Assembly: GCA_003141795.1 (NCBI GenBank)
Contig: PLNO01000165.1
Coordinates: 2,596 to 11,487, forward strand
Direction: 5' to 3'
Length of the DNA stretch: 8,892 bases
Origin: Spirochaetaceae bacterium
Lineage (GTDB): Bacteria; Spirochaetota; Spirochaetia; SZUA-6; Fen-1364
Under the pieces are notes generated by a model that saw nothing but the letters and a program-made list of their open reading frames with translations, searched no databases and was not told the DNA's origin. The position numbers and the translations under genes are program-made. Positions 1 through 6,085 of the stretch are shown here, one piece after another; within the stretch, counting starts at the first letter, position 1, and every line of letters begins with the position of its first letter.

Positions 1-4
1 ATGC

Positions 5-92
5 GCACTTCTCATTTTGCCCCCTGTTTCCGGGCCCGTTTGGCAGTTGTTCACCCATCCCTAAAGCCCTTGTGGTCCAAAATGAGAAGTGC
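5..92. repeat. 15-bp perfect inverted repeat around a 58-bp spacer
   Basis: The arm GCACTTCTCATTTTG at 5-19 is matched exactly by its reverse complement CAAAATGAGAAGTGC at 78-92. The 58 bases between the arms hold no convincing reading frame. A perfect 15-bp match is well beyond chance for this spacing and is the kind of structure found at insertion-sequence ends or in small non-autonomous elements (MITE-like). No target-site duplication is visible next to the arms (ATGC on the left, CGGG on the right). The exact boundaries and the family are therefore unknown. It could be one small element, or the ends of two elements lying back to back, with the rest of one element to the left of the window. 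Confidence 0.6.
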
Positions 93-103
93 CGGGTAAT
101 TTC

Positions 104-125
104 GGGACAGGACCCGTTCCTGCCC
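104..125. repeat. Hairpin (REP-like) directly upstream of comEC
   Basis: Bases 104-106 and 108-112 (GGG, CAGGA) pair with 118-125 (TCCTGCCC). The stem is 8 bp with one bulged A at 107 and a 5-base loop. No T-run follows on the plus strand, so it does not look like an intrinsic terminator. Its GC-rich imperfect palindrome resembles extragenic palindromic repeats, but that likeness is only by eye. It ends eight bases before the chosen comEC start and occupies the place where a ribosome-binding site would be expected. Confidence 0.45.
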
Positions 126-133
126 CCGCGGGC

Positions 134-1600
134 ATGATCCGCAGGCACGTCACACCGGCTCTTATCGCGTTCCTCGTGCTCCTCGGAGGCTGCCTGCTCG
201 CCCCGCGTCTCCCCGGTGCATGGCGTGTGATGCTCGTTCTCTGCGGGGTCACCGCGGCGGCCGCGCTGCCCGCCCTGCGCCTCTCCCGTCGTGCGGCGAT
301 CCTCCTCTTCAGCGTTGCCGTCGGGTCCTTCCTGGGCGCCGCGTCCTCTGCCGGGATGGACGCGGCACGCAACGGCTCCTACCTTCCGATGCCACAATCC
401 TCCGTGTCGGAGATGCGCGGCGTGGTGACGCAGGACAGCAGCCTGTCTCAGCGCGGCCAGACCGTTCTCCACCTGTCGCTCCGTTCGGCGGCCTCCGCGC
501 AGCGGGGTGTCGCGGCCGATGCACGGGGCGGCGTGCTCCTCCTCATACCGGGGGACCATCGGTTCTCCATCGGCCAGATCCTCAAGCTCCGCGCCGCCCC
601 GGCGGACTTCGACGTCGTCGGCGCTGACCGCTTCATCGCGCGTGCCGAGCTGGGCAGCGTTCGCGCGCTCGGATTCACGTCGCCCCTCTGGGCGTTCAGG
701 GCGGAATGCAGGTCCTGGCTCCATAGGGCGGTGTCAGGAGCGGGGTACCCCGCTTCGGCGCTCATGGAAGCGCTTCTCGTCGGCAGCAGGGAAGACGTGC
801 CGTCCTCCCTCTACGACGGCTTTCTGCGCACCGGAAGCCTCCACATCCTCGCCCTGTCAGGGCTTCACGTGACGGTGATCTACGGGATCGTCGTCGGGCT
901 CCTCCTCTTCATCAGGAGAAAATGGGTTCGCTTTCTCATCGCTGCCGTCGTGCTCCTCTTCTACCAATTCATCGCCGGCTTCATGCCGTCCCTCCTGCGC
1001 GCAACCGTCATGATCATCGTCGGAGGCATCGCGCTTCTCATCGACAGGGACAGGGAGCCGCTGAACGCGCTGTCTCTGGCCGGGATAGTCATTCTCCTCA
1101 TCGATCCCTTCCAGGCATTCACGCTTTCCTTCCAGCTCTCCTTCCTCGCGCTCCTGGGAATCCTCACCGTCGGGCCCCTGATCCAGCGCCCGCTGTCGGG
1201 CCATGTCCCCCGCTTCCTCCTCATGCCGCTCGCCATGTCCGTCGGCGCGCAGGTGGCAACCCTTCCGCTGGTGGTCGCGCAGTTCGGCGCTTACTACCCC
1301 TCGGGGCTCGCCGCCGGCCTGCTGCTCGTTCCGTTGACCACCGGATTCCTCTGGGCAGGGCTCGCCTGGCTCCCGCTGTCGCTGGTGAGCTGGCCGGCGC
1401 TTCACGACCTCATGGGGAGGGGCTTCGATCTGCTCTACCGGGTCACCGAGGGCTGCGCGCAGATCTTCGCCCGTCTGCCGGGTGTGACTCCTTCCCCTGC
1501 GGCGATTCCGTGGATCGTCGGCTCATCGATCCTCGTCCTGGTCTTCCTCGGCGTTTTCCTGCCGAGGCGCTCCAGGCCCGCGGCGATGGGGCGGGCATGA
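134..1600 (+). CDS. comEC: ComEC/Rec2-family DNA uptake channel, short form
   Basis: Polytopic inner-membrane protein of 488 aa, the presumed channel that carries single-stranded DNA into the cytoplasm during natural transformation. The N-terminal part has membrane segments at about 8-24, 31-50 and 55-72. A soluble stretch at about 75-200 corresponds to the DUF4131/OB-like region. The competence domain follows from about 205, with family motifs GSLHILALSGLHV (234-246), GFMPSLLRATVM (282-293) and DPFQAFTLSFQLSF (324-337). The C-terminal metallo-beta-lactamase domain of long ComEC proteins is absent; the protein ends after a last membrane helix at about 458-476. I chose ATG 134 because the 15 codons from the alternative GTG at 89 lie in the repeat and hairpin DNA. 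No Shine-Dalgarno sequence is visible at either start. The stop overlaps the rsmA start (ATGA). Confidence 0.88.
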   Translation: MIRRHVTPALIAFLVLLGGCLLAPRLPGAWRVMLVLCGVTAAAALPALRLSRRAAILLFSVAVGSFLGAASSAGMDAARNGSYLPMPQSSVSEMRGVVTQDSSLSQRGQTVLHLSLRSAASAQRGVAADARGGVLLLIPGDHRFSIGQILKLRAAPADFDVVGADRFIARAELGSVRALGFTSPLWAFRAECRSWLHRAVSGAGYPASALMEALLVGSREDVPSSLYDGFLRTGSLHILALSGLHVTVIYGIVVGLLLFIRRKWVRFLIAAVVLLFYQFIAGFMPSLLRATVMIIVGGIALLIDRDREPLNALSLAGIVILLIDPFQAFTLSFQLSFLALLGILTVGPLIQRPLSGHVPRFLLMPLAMSVGAQVATLPLVVAQFGAYYPSGLAAGLLLVPLTTGFLWAGLAWLPLSLVSWPALHDLMGRGFDLLYRVTEGCAQIFARLPGVTPSPAAIPWIVGSSILVLVFLGVFLPRRSRPAAMGRA

Positions 1601-2457
1601 ATCCCGATTCTCCTTCTGACATCCGCGCCCTCCTCGAGGAGCGCGGGCTCGCGCTCAAGAAGAGGTGGGGGCAGAACTTCCTCGTGAACAGGGGAGCTCG
1701 GGAGAGGCTTATTGCCTGTCTTGCGCCGCAACAGGGCGAAAGGATCTGGGAGATCGGCCCGGGCCTGGGATCGATGACGCGTGCACTGCTGGAAGCAGCG
1801 GGAACGCTCGTCGCCTTCGAAGTGGACAGGGGGCTCTGCCGGTACCTCGAGGAGAGCCTCGGGACCGCTCCCGGATTCCTCCTCGTCCAGGGCGATTTTC
1901 TCGACACGTGGGGGAGAGAATCCGCCGAGCACGGTCCCCCGGCCCGCATCCTGGGAAACCTGCCCTACAGCTCTGCGTCGATGATGATCGCCGAGCTCAT
2001 CGAGAAGGGCCTTCGGCCGACTACAATGGTCTTCACCGTGCAGCGGGAGCTTGCGGAGAGGATCGCCTCGGCGCCGGGAGAGAAGAGCTACTCGTCGTTT
2101 TCAGTGCTCTGCCAGTGCTCCTTCTCCGTTGCAGTGCGGGGGAACCTGCAGCCCGGCAGCTTCTACCCGGTACCCGACGTCGTGTCGTCGATCGTGGAGA
2201 TGAAGCCGCTTCCCGGCGCGCCCGAGGGCGCCGTGCTCGAAACGCTGTCACTCGTGACGCGCAGTTTTTTCGGCTCCCGACGCAAGACCATTCGCAACAA
2301 CATCATGTCGGACAGGTTGGGGGAGGGGCTTCCGCCCGAGCGGGTGCTTGCAGCGGCGGAGGATGCGGGGATCGATGTGACTCTTCGGGCGGAACAGATC
2401 CCGCCCGAAGGGTTCATTCGTCTGGCGAAGCTCCTCAGATCGCCCGCAGGCTCTTGA
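1597..2457 (+). CDS. rsmA: 16S rRNA (adenine1518-N6/adenine1519-N6)-dimethyltransferase RsmA (KsgA)
   Basis: Dimethylates two adjacent adenosines in the 3'-terminal hairpin of 16S rRNA using S-adenosylmethionine, a late check in 30S assembly. The protein has 286 aa, normal for the family. Visible motifs are KRWGQNFL (22-29), the SAM-binding loop EIGPGLG (52-58), the acidic ribose-binding position in FEVD (74-77), the catalytic NLPY (121-124), FYPVPDV (189-195) and the C-terminal FFGSRRKTIRNN (224-235). The ATG at 1597 overlaps the comEC stop by four bases, so translation is probably coupled to comEC. At the 3' end the gene overlaps the convergent dapA by 23 bp. Loss of this enzyme generally gives kasugamycin resistance in bacteria. 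Confidence 0.95.
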   Translation: MNPDSPSDIRALLEERGLALKKRWGQNFLVNRGARERLIACLAPQQGERIWEIGPGLGSMTRALLEAAGTLVAFEVDRGLCRYLEESLGTAPGFLLVQGDFLDTWGRESAEHGPPARILGNLPYSSASMMIAELIEKGLRPTTMVFTVQRELAERIASAPGEKSYSSFSVLCQCSFSVAVRGNLQPGSFYPVPDVVSSIVEMKPLPGAPEGAVLETLSLVTRSFFGSRRKTIRNNIMSDRLGEGLPPERVLAAAEDAGIDVTLRAEQIPPEGFIRLAKLLRSPAGS

Positions 2458-3313
2458 GCGTGGACTGGAGCGACTCCCGGTTCTTCGGATCCATGGGGCA
2501 CATGGGCAGCCTGTAGGTCTCCGTCATCATGCCCTTCATTGCCATGGCAGCCTTGATGGGGATGGGGTTCGTTTCCATGAAGATGGCCTTGAACAGAGGC
2601 AACAGCTCGAAGTGCATCACGCGCGCCGCTTCCCAATCCCCCTTCAGCGCGGCGTGCACGTACTTCACCATCCTGTCGGGCACGAGGTTGCTCGCGACGG
2701 AGATCACCCCGCGCACGCCGAGCACCATCATGGGGAGGACGAGGTTGTCGTCCCCCGAGAGGAGCGTGAAGCCTGCCGGTTTGGCGGCCAGGAGGTCCAT
2801 GATCTGGGCGAAGTCCCCGCTCGCCTCCTTGACCCCGCAGATGTTCTTGTGCTGGGCGAGCTTCAGCATCGTGGCATTGTCGATGTTCTTTCCGGTCCTG
2901 CCTGCGATGTTGTACACGACCAGGGGGAGATCCACCTGGTCGGCAATGGCGCGGAAATGACCGAGGAAGCCCTGGCTCGTGGGCTTGTTGTAGTAGGGGC
3001 CTACCTGCAGCGTGGCGTCGGCTCCCGCCTCCTTGGCGTCGCGGGCGTACTCGATTGCTTCGCTGGTCGCGTTTGAGCCGGCCCCGGCAATGACGGGCAC
3101 CCGGCCCTTGGCCTGCTCGACGACGATGCTGACGACGCGCTTGCACTCTTCACCTGACAGCGTGGGGCTCTCCCCCGTCGTCCCCACGGGGACGAGCCCG
3201 TCGACACCCGCGGCGAGCTGGAAATCGACGAGCGCCCGGAGAGCTTTTTCGTCGAGCGATCCGTCCGCGGTCATCGGAGTCACGAGCGCCGTGTACACAC
3301 CTTCGAGCTTCAT
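2435..3313 (-). CDS. dapA: 4-hydroxy-tetrahydrodipicolinate synthase
   Basis: Condenses pyruvate with aspartate semialdehyde, the first committed step to diaminopimelate and lysine. The protein is a 292-aa TIM barrel, the same length as E. coli DapA. Seen in the sequence: GTTGES (44-49) with the active-site Thr residues, Tyr134 and Arg139 in YNIAGRT (134-140), the Schiff-base Lys162 in VKEASGD (161-167), and SVASN (205-209). The usual YNVPGRT reads YNIAGRT here, with Ala in place of the common Pro; Tyr and Arg are kept. The start is ATG 3313, overlapping the dapB stop. The AAGGGGGGG tract a few bases upstream can serve as the ribosome-binding site. N-acetylneuraminate lyase and other members share this fold, but the dapB neighbour settles the assignment. 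Confidence 0.95.
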   Translation of the reverse strand: MKLEGVYTALVTPMTADGSLDEKALRALVDFQLAAGVDGLVPVGTTGESPTLSGEECKRVVSIVVEQAKGRVPVIAGAGSNATSEAIEYARDAKEAGADATLQVGPYYNKPTSQGFLGHFRAIADQVDLPLVVYNIAGRTGKNIDNATMLKLAQHKNICGVKEASGDFAQIMDLLAAKPAGFTLLSGDDNLVLPMMVLGVRGVISVASNLVPDRMVKYVHAALKGDWEAARVMHFELLPLFKAIFMETNPIPIKAAMAMKGMMTETYRLPMCPMDPKNRESLQSTLKSLRAI

Positions 3314-4068
3314 ACCGCCCCCCCTTGCAGAATCTCCCTGATGAAATCGTTCACCTCGTACACGCCCGTGCGGCCGGAAAGCCATTCCGCGGCGCGCACC
3401 GCGCCCAGCGCGAACCCGCCCCTGCTGCGCGCCCTGTGGGTGAGCTCGATCGTGTCGAAGGCGGAATCCAGCAGGACCGTGTGGGTGCCCGGCACCTCGC
3501 CGCCGCGTACCGACGCGAAGTGCAGCTCGTCGGGCTGCGGCGCCCTGTCGAGCTTCTCCGTGACGATTTTCTTCTTCCGCGCGCTTTTGCCGGTGATGAT
3601 GCGCGCGAGGGTGAGCGCCGTGCCCGACGGGCTGTCCTTCTTGCGCTTATGATGGATCTCCCAGCCCATAAGATCGTACTCGGGGCACGAATTGCTGAGC
3701 TCGGTGGCAGCGGCGATCAGCGCGAAGAAGATGTGCGCGCCGATGGAGAAGTTGCTCCCGTACAGATAGCCTGCGCCGGCCTTCTCCATGACGGCCTTCA
3801 CCTCGGGCAGCTGCGCGTACCATCCCGTCGTGCCGCTCACGGCGCTGAGGCGGAAGGCCGCGTAGCATTTCGCGTTGTCGAGCACGGCACCCGCGTGGGA
3901 GAACTCGATGGCCATGTCCGATTTTTTGGCGATCTCTTCGGTGATCAGCGGGGCATCCGCGTCCGCTTGAGAGGGATCGATGCGGGCTGACACCGCATGC
4001 CCCCGGTCCTTGAGCACGCGCTCCACCTCGCGACCCATGCTCCCGTACCCGATGATGGCTACCTTCAT
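3310..4068 (-). CDS. dapB: 4-hydroxy-tetrahydrodipicolinate reductase
   Basis: NAD(P)H-dependent reductase acting on the DapA product, so dapB and dapA encode two consecutive cytoplasmic steps. The 252-aa protein starts with a Rossmann fold: IGYGSMG (6-12) is the nucleotide-binding loop. SGTTGW (78-83) lies in the cofactor/substrate region. The family signature EIHHKRKKDSPSGTA spans 137-151, with catalytic His139/His140 and a Lys at 143 aligning with E. coli Lys163. RGGEVPGTH (188-196) is a second conserved block. It is first in the operon and overlaps dapA by ATGA. No Shine-Dalgarno sequence precedes ATG 4068, and a good promoter ends only about 10 bases upstream, suggesting a leaderless or nearly leaderless mRNA. 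Confidence 0.95.
   Translation of the reverse strand: MKVAIIGYGSMGREVERVLKDRGHAVSARIDPSQADADAPLITEEIAKKSDMAIEFSHAGAVLDNAKCYAAFRLSAVSGTTGWYAQLPEVKAVMEKAGAGYLYGSNFSIGAHIFFALIAAATELSNSCPEYDLMGWEIHHKRKKDSPSGTALTLARIITGKSARKKKIVTEKLDRAPQPDELHFASVRGGEVPGTHTVLLDSAFDTIELTHRARSRGGFALGAVRAAEWLSGRTGVYEVNDFIREILQGGAV
3318..3324 (-). repeat. Run of seven G (coding strand) at the dapB/dapA junction
   Basis: On the minus strand dapB ends CAA-GGG-GGG-GCG-GTA-TGA. The seven-G tract is both the last coding part of dapB and the likely ribosome-binding site of dapA. The dapA frame is open upstream through this tract, so a -1 slip, or one extra G in the DNA, would join DapB to DapA without a stop. Confidence 0.8.
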
Positions 4069-4077
4069 GGTTCACGC

Positions 4078-4106
4078 ATCATAAAGTGAGGCGCTGAACA
4101 GATCAA
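4078..4106 (-). promoter_or_regulatory. Predicted sigma-70-type promoter of dapBA
   Basis: On the minus strand TTGATC (4106-4101) is separated by 17 bases from TATGAT (4083-4078), giving 4/6 and 5/6 matches to the sigma-70 consensus with ideal spacing. The expected start of transcription is near 4071, only two to four bases before the dapB ATG at 4068. It lies downstream of the pta terminator hairpin, so dapBA can be transcribed separately from pta. Confidence 0.55.
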
Positions 4107-4139
4107 GTATCTTCTTACACGCTGTGCATGGAATTGCAG

Positions 4140-4167
4140 ATAAAGACGCCGGCCCTTGCGGGCCGGC
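4140..4167 (-). terminator. Intrinsic terminator of pta
   Basis: GCCGGCCC (4148-4155) pairs perfectly with GGGCCGGC (4160-4167) around a 4-base loop. Read on the minus strand, the 8-bp GC stem begins 26 bases after the pta stop and is followed by GTCTTTAT. That T-stretch is short and interrupted, so termination may be incomplete and some readthrough into dapBA is possible. Confidence 0.55.
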
Positions 4168-4193
4168 TCTGGCGGGCGGGCCGATGGGGACTG

Positions 4194-5198
4194 TTACGTG
4201 TCCAGTGACTGCACGAGGATGACGACGGAGGTGTTGACGATGTCGTCCACCGAGCATCCGCGGGAGAGGTCGCTCACCGGCTTGGCAAGCCCCTGGAGGA
4301 ACGGTCCCCAGGCGTCCGCGCCGGCGAAGCGCTGGACCATCTTGTACCCGATGTTGCCGCTGGCGAGGTCGGGGAAGATCAGCGTGTTCGCTTTTCCCGC
4401 GACGGGAGAGCCCGGCGCCTTCTTGGCTGCGACGCTCGGCACAAGGGCTGCATCCGCCTGCATCTCTCCATCCACCAGAAGCGAGGGCGCCTTCTCGTGC
4501 GCGAGCTTCACAGCGTTGGCGACCTTGTCGACGAGCGGGTGCGTGGCGCTGCCTTTCGTGGAGAAGGAGAGCATTGCCACGCACGGCTCGGCCTTCAGGA
4601 AGGCGCGGCAGGAAGCCGCGGAGGAGATGGCGATGTCGGCGAGCTGCTCTGAGGTGGGCTCGGGAACGACCGCGCAGTCGGCCAGGATGAGGTGGCCTTC
4701 GACGCCGAACTTAGGATCCGACACGCGCATGACGAAGCAGGAGGAGGCGGTCTTGATGCCGGGGGCCGTCTTCACGATCGTGAGCGCGGCGCGCAGAACC
4801 TTCGCCGTTTCACTGTCGGCGCCCGACACCATGGCGTCCGCCCGTCCCTTGCGCATCATCATCGCGCCCCAGTGCTGCGTGTCCGCCATGAAGGTCTTCT
4901 CTGCATCCTCACGGCTGATGCCCTTTGATCTTCGCAACTCCCAGTAATCGTCGGCCCACGCCTTCTTGAAGGGCGATGTCGAGGGGTCTTCGACGTGAAG
5001 CCCTGAAAGGCTCACGCCCTGCTTTTTCGCTTCCGCCTCGATCTGGGAGACGGACCCGAGAAGCGTGACCTCGCTGGCGAGCTTCTCATCGGCGAGTATT
5101 CGCGCGGCCTTCAGCGTTCGCGGCTCGTATCCTTCGGGAAGCACGAGCTTCCGCGGGTTCGCCCTGGCCTTCGAGCGCATTTCTTCTATGAAATTCAT
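4194..5198 (-). CDS. pta: Phosphate acetyltransferase (phosphotransacetylase)
   Basis: Interconverts acetyl-CoA plus phosphate with acetyl-phosphate plus CoA. With acetate kinase it forms the acetate/ATP branch of fermentation; no ackA is in this window. The 334-aa protein is the short type made only of the PTA_PTB catalytic domain. Motifs: MVSGADS (123-129), [10 protein letters not shown] (243-252), the PTA signature [17 protein letters not shown] (270-286), and [10 protein letters not shown] (310-319). In the last motif Ser312, Arg313 and Asp319 have the spacing of active-site residues described for the Methanosarcina enzyme. The start at ATG 5198 is supported by AAAGGAG six bases upstream. 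The frame stays open far upstream to 6041, but that part is antisense to tyrA and is a high-GC shadow. A phosphate butyryltransferase is a less likely reading. Confidence 0.94.
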   Translation of the reverse strand: MNFIEEMRSKARANPRKLVLPEGYEPRTLKAARILADEKLASEVTLLGSVSQIEAEAKKQGVSLSGLHVEDPSTSPFKKAWADDYWELRRSKGISREDAEKTFMADTQHWGAMMMRKGRADAMVSGADSETAKVLRAALTIVKTAPGIKTASSCFVMRVSDPKFGVEGHLILADCAVVPEPTSEQLADIAISSAASCRAFLKAEPCVAMLSFSTKGSATHPLVDKVANAVKLAHEKAPSLLVDGEMQADAALVPSVAAKKAPGSPVAGKANTLIFPDLASGNIGYKMVQRFAGADAWGPFLQGLAKPVSDLSRGCSVDDIVNTSVVILVQSLDT

Positions 5199-5204
5199 TG
5201 ATGG

Positions 5205-5211
5205 CTCCTTT
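5205..5211 (-). promoter_or_regulatory. Ribosome-binding site of pta
   Basis: Minus-strand AAAGGAG lies six bases before ATG 5198. It is a strong Shine-Dalgarno sequence and decides the start within a frame that is open for 281 further codons upstream. Confidence 0.8.
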
Positions 5212-5243
5212 CCGCCGTTGTCTGTTCTGATGGGTGCTGACCA

Positions 5244-5271
5244 AGTATAGCTTTTTCCCCGAAAACTGCAA
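5244..5271 (-). promoter_or_regulatory. Predicted promoter of pta
   Basis: Minus-strand TTGCAG (5271-5266), a 16-base spacer and TATACT (5249-5244). The -10 matches 5/6 of the consensus and the -35 only 3/6. Transcription would begin near 5237, giving a leader of about 39 bases that contains the strong ribosome-binding site. The -35 box overlaps the candidate tyrA -10 box on the other strand. Confidence 0.5.
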
Positions 5272-5275
5272 TAAT
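5267..5275 (+). promoter_or_regulatory. Candidate extended -10 promoter of tyrA
   Basis: TGCAATAAT has the form TGn followed by AATAAT, a 5/6 match to TATAAT with the extended -10 TG. No good -35 box is found 16-18 bases upstream. The expected transcription start, about 5281-5283, falls on or next to ATG 5283, and no Shine-Dalgarno sequence is present. The tyrA mRNA may therefore be leaderless. Confidence 0.4.
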
Positions 5276-5282
5276 CGCCCGC

Positions 5283-6038
5283 ATGTCGACAATCGGCGTC
5301 TACGGCCTGGGAAGATTCGGGTCCTTCTGGGCAGAGCTCCTTGCGCGGTCCTTCCCGGTCTGCGCGTATTCCCGGTCCCCGGACCGGCCCACGCCACCGG
5401 GCGTGCGGCGAGCGGGGGAGGATGAGGTCCTCTCCCAGCCCGTGCTCATTCTCTGCGTCGCCATCTCCGCAGTGGAGAGCGTGCTCGAAAGGGCCCGCGG
5501 GCGGCTTGCACCGGATGCACTGGTCATGGACACGTGCTCCGTGAAGACCTACCCCGTCGGCCTCATGGAAAAGCTGCTGCCGGGTCGCGCCTCGATCCTG
5601 GGCACGCACCCGATGTTCGGCCCCGATTCGGGAGGCAAGAGCGTCAGCGGCCTTCCCATGATCCTCTGTCCCGCGCGGATCGCCAGCCGTGACCTGGAGA
5701 CGTGGCGCAGTCATTTCACGGCGATGGGACTCTCCGTGTCGGTCATGACGCCGGACGAGCACGACCGTGAGGCGGCGTTCACGCAGGGTATAACGCATTA
5801 CCTGGGGAGGGTGCTGTCCGATTTCGGCGTGCGCACATCCCCGATCGGAACCGTGGGCTATAAAAAGCTCCTGGAGATCGTCGAGCAGACCTGCAACGAT
5901 CCCTGGCAGCTTTTTCTCGACCTGCAGCGCTACAATCCCCACACCCGTGAAATGCGCGCCCGGCTGGTGAGCTCTTTGCAGGCGATGATGACAGCGATCG
6001 ATACCGCGGGCGCGGAGCAGGAAACCGGGTCGCCTTGA
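5283..6038 (+). CDS. tyrA: Prephenate/arogenate dehydrogenase (TyrA family)
   Basis: NAD(P)-dependent oxidative decarboxylation of prephenate or arogenate in tyrosine synthesis. The 251-aa protein has an N-terminal Rossmann fold with GLGRFG (8-13), then VMDTCSVK (81-88), [10 protein letters not shown] (108-117) with the conserved catalytic His109, [18 protein letters not shown] (158-175) with His160 and His172, and an all-helical C-terminal half. It has no fused chorismate mutase and no ACT domain. The motif HPMFGP followed by D/E-SG occurs in E. coli TyrA and in plant arogenate dehydrogenases, so the substrate cannot be decided by eye. It is divergent from pta, and the bactofilin gene begins 47 bases after its stop. 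No ribosome-binding site is visible before the ATG; the Rossmann motif position supports this start. Confidence 0.87.
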   Translation: MSTIGVYGLGRFGSFWAELLARSFPVCAYSRSPDRPTPPGVRRAGEDEVLSQPVLILCVAISAVESVLERARGRLAPDALVMDTCSVKTYPVGLMEKLLPGRASILGTHPMFGPDSGGKSVSGLPMILCPARIASRDLETWRSHFTAMGLSVSVMTPDEHDREAAFTQGITHYLGRVLSDFGVRTSPIGTVGYKKLLEIVEQTCNDPWQLFLDLQRYNPHTREMRARLVSSLQAMMTAIDTAGAEQETGSP

Positions 6039-6063
6039 CATCCCCGCCGGCGCTGGGTAGGCT
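6035..6063 (+). promoter_or_regulatory. Predicted promoter of the bactofilin-TPR operon
   Basis: A perfect TTGACA at 6035-6040 includes the tyrA stop codon TGA (6036-6038). After exactly 17 bases comes TAGGCT (6058-6063), which keeps the key T, A and final T of the -10 box but matches only 3/6. The expected start is near 6070, giving a leader of about 16 bases that holds the ribosome-binding site AAGGA (6071-6075). Confidence 0.4.
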
Positions 6064-6085
6064 CACAAGCAAGGACGGAAAAGCG

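Noticed and set aside
89..133. GTG 89 as the comEC start, adding 15 residues
   Set aside because: The added codons lie in the repeat arm and hairpin, encode a Gly/Pro-rich stretch not expected in the family, and have no ribosome-binding site.
61..372. 103-codon minus-strand frame over the inverted repeat and comEC start
   Set aside because: It has an Arg/Ala-rich shadow composition, overlaps the repeat, and shows no recognisable motif.
857..1405. 182-codon minus-strand frame rich in Glu, Asp and Arg, antisense to comEC
   Set aside because: The charged low-complexity protein is what the complement of a leucine-rich membrane gene produces; there is no ribosome-binding site or family match.
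922..1596. Upstream extension of the rsmA frame through comEC
   Set aside because: This part is an out-of-frame shadow of comEC; RsmA homology begins just after ATG 1597.
2450..2459. Short dyad GCTCTTGAGC at the rsmA stop as a possible terminator
   Set aside because: Only four base pairs around a two-base loop; it cannot form a stable hairpin and no T-run follows.
5199..6041. Open frame on the minus strand continuous with pta, giving a 615-aa reading frame
   Set aside because: It is antisense to the well-supported tyrA gene, shows no domain, and pta has a strong ribosome-binding site and normal length from ATG 5198.
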